The position numbers were made by a program, and so were the translations under genes. A stretch of DNA of 64,000 bases from Erythrobacter sp. Lineage in GTDB: Bacteria; Pseudomonadota; Alphaproteobacteria; Sphingomonadales; Sphingomonadaceae. Positions within the stretch are counted from its first letter, which is position 1. Each line of letters begins with the position of its first letter. Shown piece after piece: positions 63,306 to 64,000 of this stretch. The stretch spans positions 90,793-154,792 of the forward strand of contig JAACTC010000008.1 in assembly GCA_009993635.1 (NCBI GenBank), in the 5' to 3' direction. A model generated the notes under the pieces. The model did no database searches. It was not told the DNA's origin and saw nothing but the letters and a program-made list of their open reading frames with translations.

Positions 63306-64000
63306 ATGCGCAATATCGTCATCGGAATGGCGATGGCTTCGACGGTGCTTGCATCGCCGGCGCTTGCACGTGACAACGCTTGGTACGTGCAAGTCGAAGG
63401 CGGCCCGATGCTGGTCGAAGACATCGAATTCGCAGTTAACGCAGTCGATAATCAGCTGATCGCCGATTACGACACCGGCTACGACTTCGGCGGCCTCGTT
63501 GGCTACGATTTCGGTCCCGTTCGCCTCGAAGCCGAAGCCAGCTACCGCTCGGCCGGCCTCGATACGCTCTCGGTCGGCTTGCAGGGCTTCCCGGTCACCG
63601 CAACCGCTCTGGCCCCTGCCGGTCAGTATCCGGCTGCCGGTGACACCAGCGCGCTTAGCTTCATGGTCAACGGCCTCGCCGATTTCGGCGAAGACGACGG
63701 CCTGCAGGGCTTCGTCGGCGGCGGTGTCGGCGTTGCACGCACCAAGGTCGAAGGCCAGCTGAGCCTGTCCAACCCGAACGGCCTGGACGATTCCGACACC
63801 GGTTTCGCATGGCAGGCAATCGCGGGTGTTCGCGCTCCCCTGACCGACAACATCGATGCAGGCCTGAAGTATCGTTACTTCAACGCTCCGAACGTCGATC
63901 TGATCGACCTGTTCGGCGACAGCATTTCGGGCGATTTCGTGTCGCACTCGCTGCTCGGCACGCTGACGTTCAACTTCGGTGGCCCGGTGGCACCTCCGCC
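63306..64000 (+). CDS. OmpA-like outer-membrane barrel protein (partial)
   Basis: The first 231 residues of a protein that runs off the window. Signal peptide (MRNIVIGMAMASTVLASPAL, then AR), then amphipathic strands (NAWYVQVEGGPMLVED, GYDFGGLVGYDFGPVRLEAE, GLQGFVGGGVGVAR, DAGLKYRYF, SLLGTLTFNFGG). The sequence ends at a proline-rich linker (PVAPP), which in OmpA-family proteins joins the barrel to the periplasmic peptidoglycan-binding domain, so an OmpA domain is expected beyond the edge. Confidence 0.85.
   Translation, partial: MRNIVIGMAMASTVLASPALARDNAWYVQVEGGPMLVEDIEFAVNAVDNQLIADYDTGYDFGGLVGYDFGPVRLEAEASYRSAGLDTLSVGLQGFPVTATALAPAGQYPAAGDTSALSFMVNGLADFGEDDGLQGFVGGGVGVARTKVEGQLSLSNPNGLDDSDTGFAWQAIAGVRAPLTDNIDAGLKYRYFNAPNVDLIDLFGDSISGDFVSHSLLGTLTFNFGGPVAPP

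Overview
The window is GC-rich, densely coded chromosomal DNA from an alphaproteobacterium. A Sphingomonadales genome, most likely of the Erythrobacter/Altererythrobacter group, fits best. Pointers are the cell-cycle regulators CtrA and DivK, a serine palmitoyltransferase with its own acyl carrier protein (sphingolipid synthesis), a DksA with a single cysteine in its finger region, and a complete Rhodobacter-type gene transfer agent (GTA) cluster with sphingomonad features. The genus is an inference. I saw no rRNA, tRNA, CRISPR array or insertion sequence.

Layout. 0.3-10.2 kb: hisS, an M61 peptidase, ppa, a methyltransferase, a BON-MscS channel, lptB-rpoN and a short prephenate-dehydratase-like gene. 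10.2-18.9 kb: a chorismate mutase with an unassigned C-terminal domain, ctrA with its control region and a strong terminator, an S41 peptidase, a second MscS channel, an SLC13 permease, trmB, an outer-membrane barrel protein and a YciE/YciF-like protein. 19-30.6 kb: aldehyde dehydrogenase and SDR, maeB, mutS, small membrane or acidic proteins, a 3-hydroxyacyl-CoA dehydrogenase, a cobalamin adenosyltransferase, gluQ and an HNH nuclease. 30.6-36.5 kb (minus strand): tryptophan-to-anthranilate genes kynA-kynB-kynU, tightly overlapped and followed 11 bp later by an aldo/keto reductase, plus DUF4112 and an orphan solute-binding lipoprotein. 36.6-43.6 kb: PilZ, dksA, a Sel1-like protein, a GNAT-like protein, the overlapping DUF3572-HAD-RidA genes, divK, and the overlapping ACP-spt-trypsin-like protease genes. 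43.6-46.7 kb: a sulfur/persulfide module (persulfide-dioxygenase-like MBL protein, BigR/SqrR-like sensor, rhodanese, TSUP exporter, OsmC) around a divergent promoter with two perfect palindromes.

47.6-63.1 kb: a GTA cluster in canonical order (small and large terminase, portal, protease, capsid, adaptors, tail tube, chaperone, short tape measure, distal tail, hub, NlpC/P60 peptidase, tail-tip protein, DUF2793). It carries three insertions: a secreted small protein followed by a decayed second copy of the terL 3' end, a second secreted protein on the other strand, and a small membrane protein antisense between portal and protease. GC-rich palindromic repeats of dispersed families lie in frame inside terL and the protease gene. 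The distal-tail protein is fused behind about 560 extra residues, with an internal Shine-Dalgarno and ATG exactly at the domain junction. The window ends inside an outer-membrane barrel gene.

The parts most worth a second look are the remodelled GTA cluster, the split chorismate mutase/prephenate dehydratase pair, the persulfide regulon with an operator over the start codon, and three CtrA-like boxes. All functional calls come from reading motifs and gene order; no database search was run.
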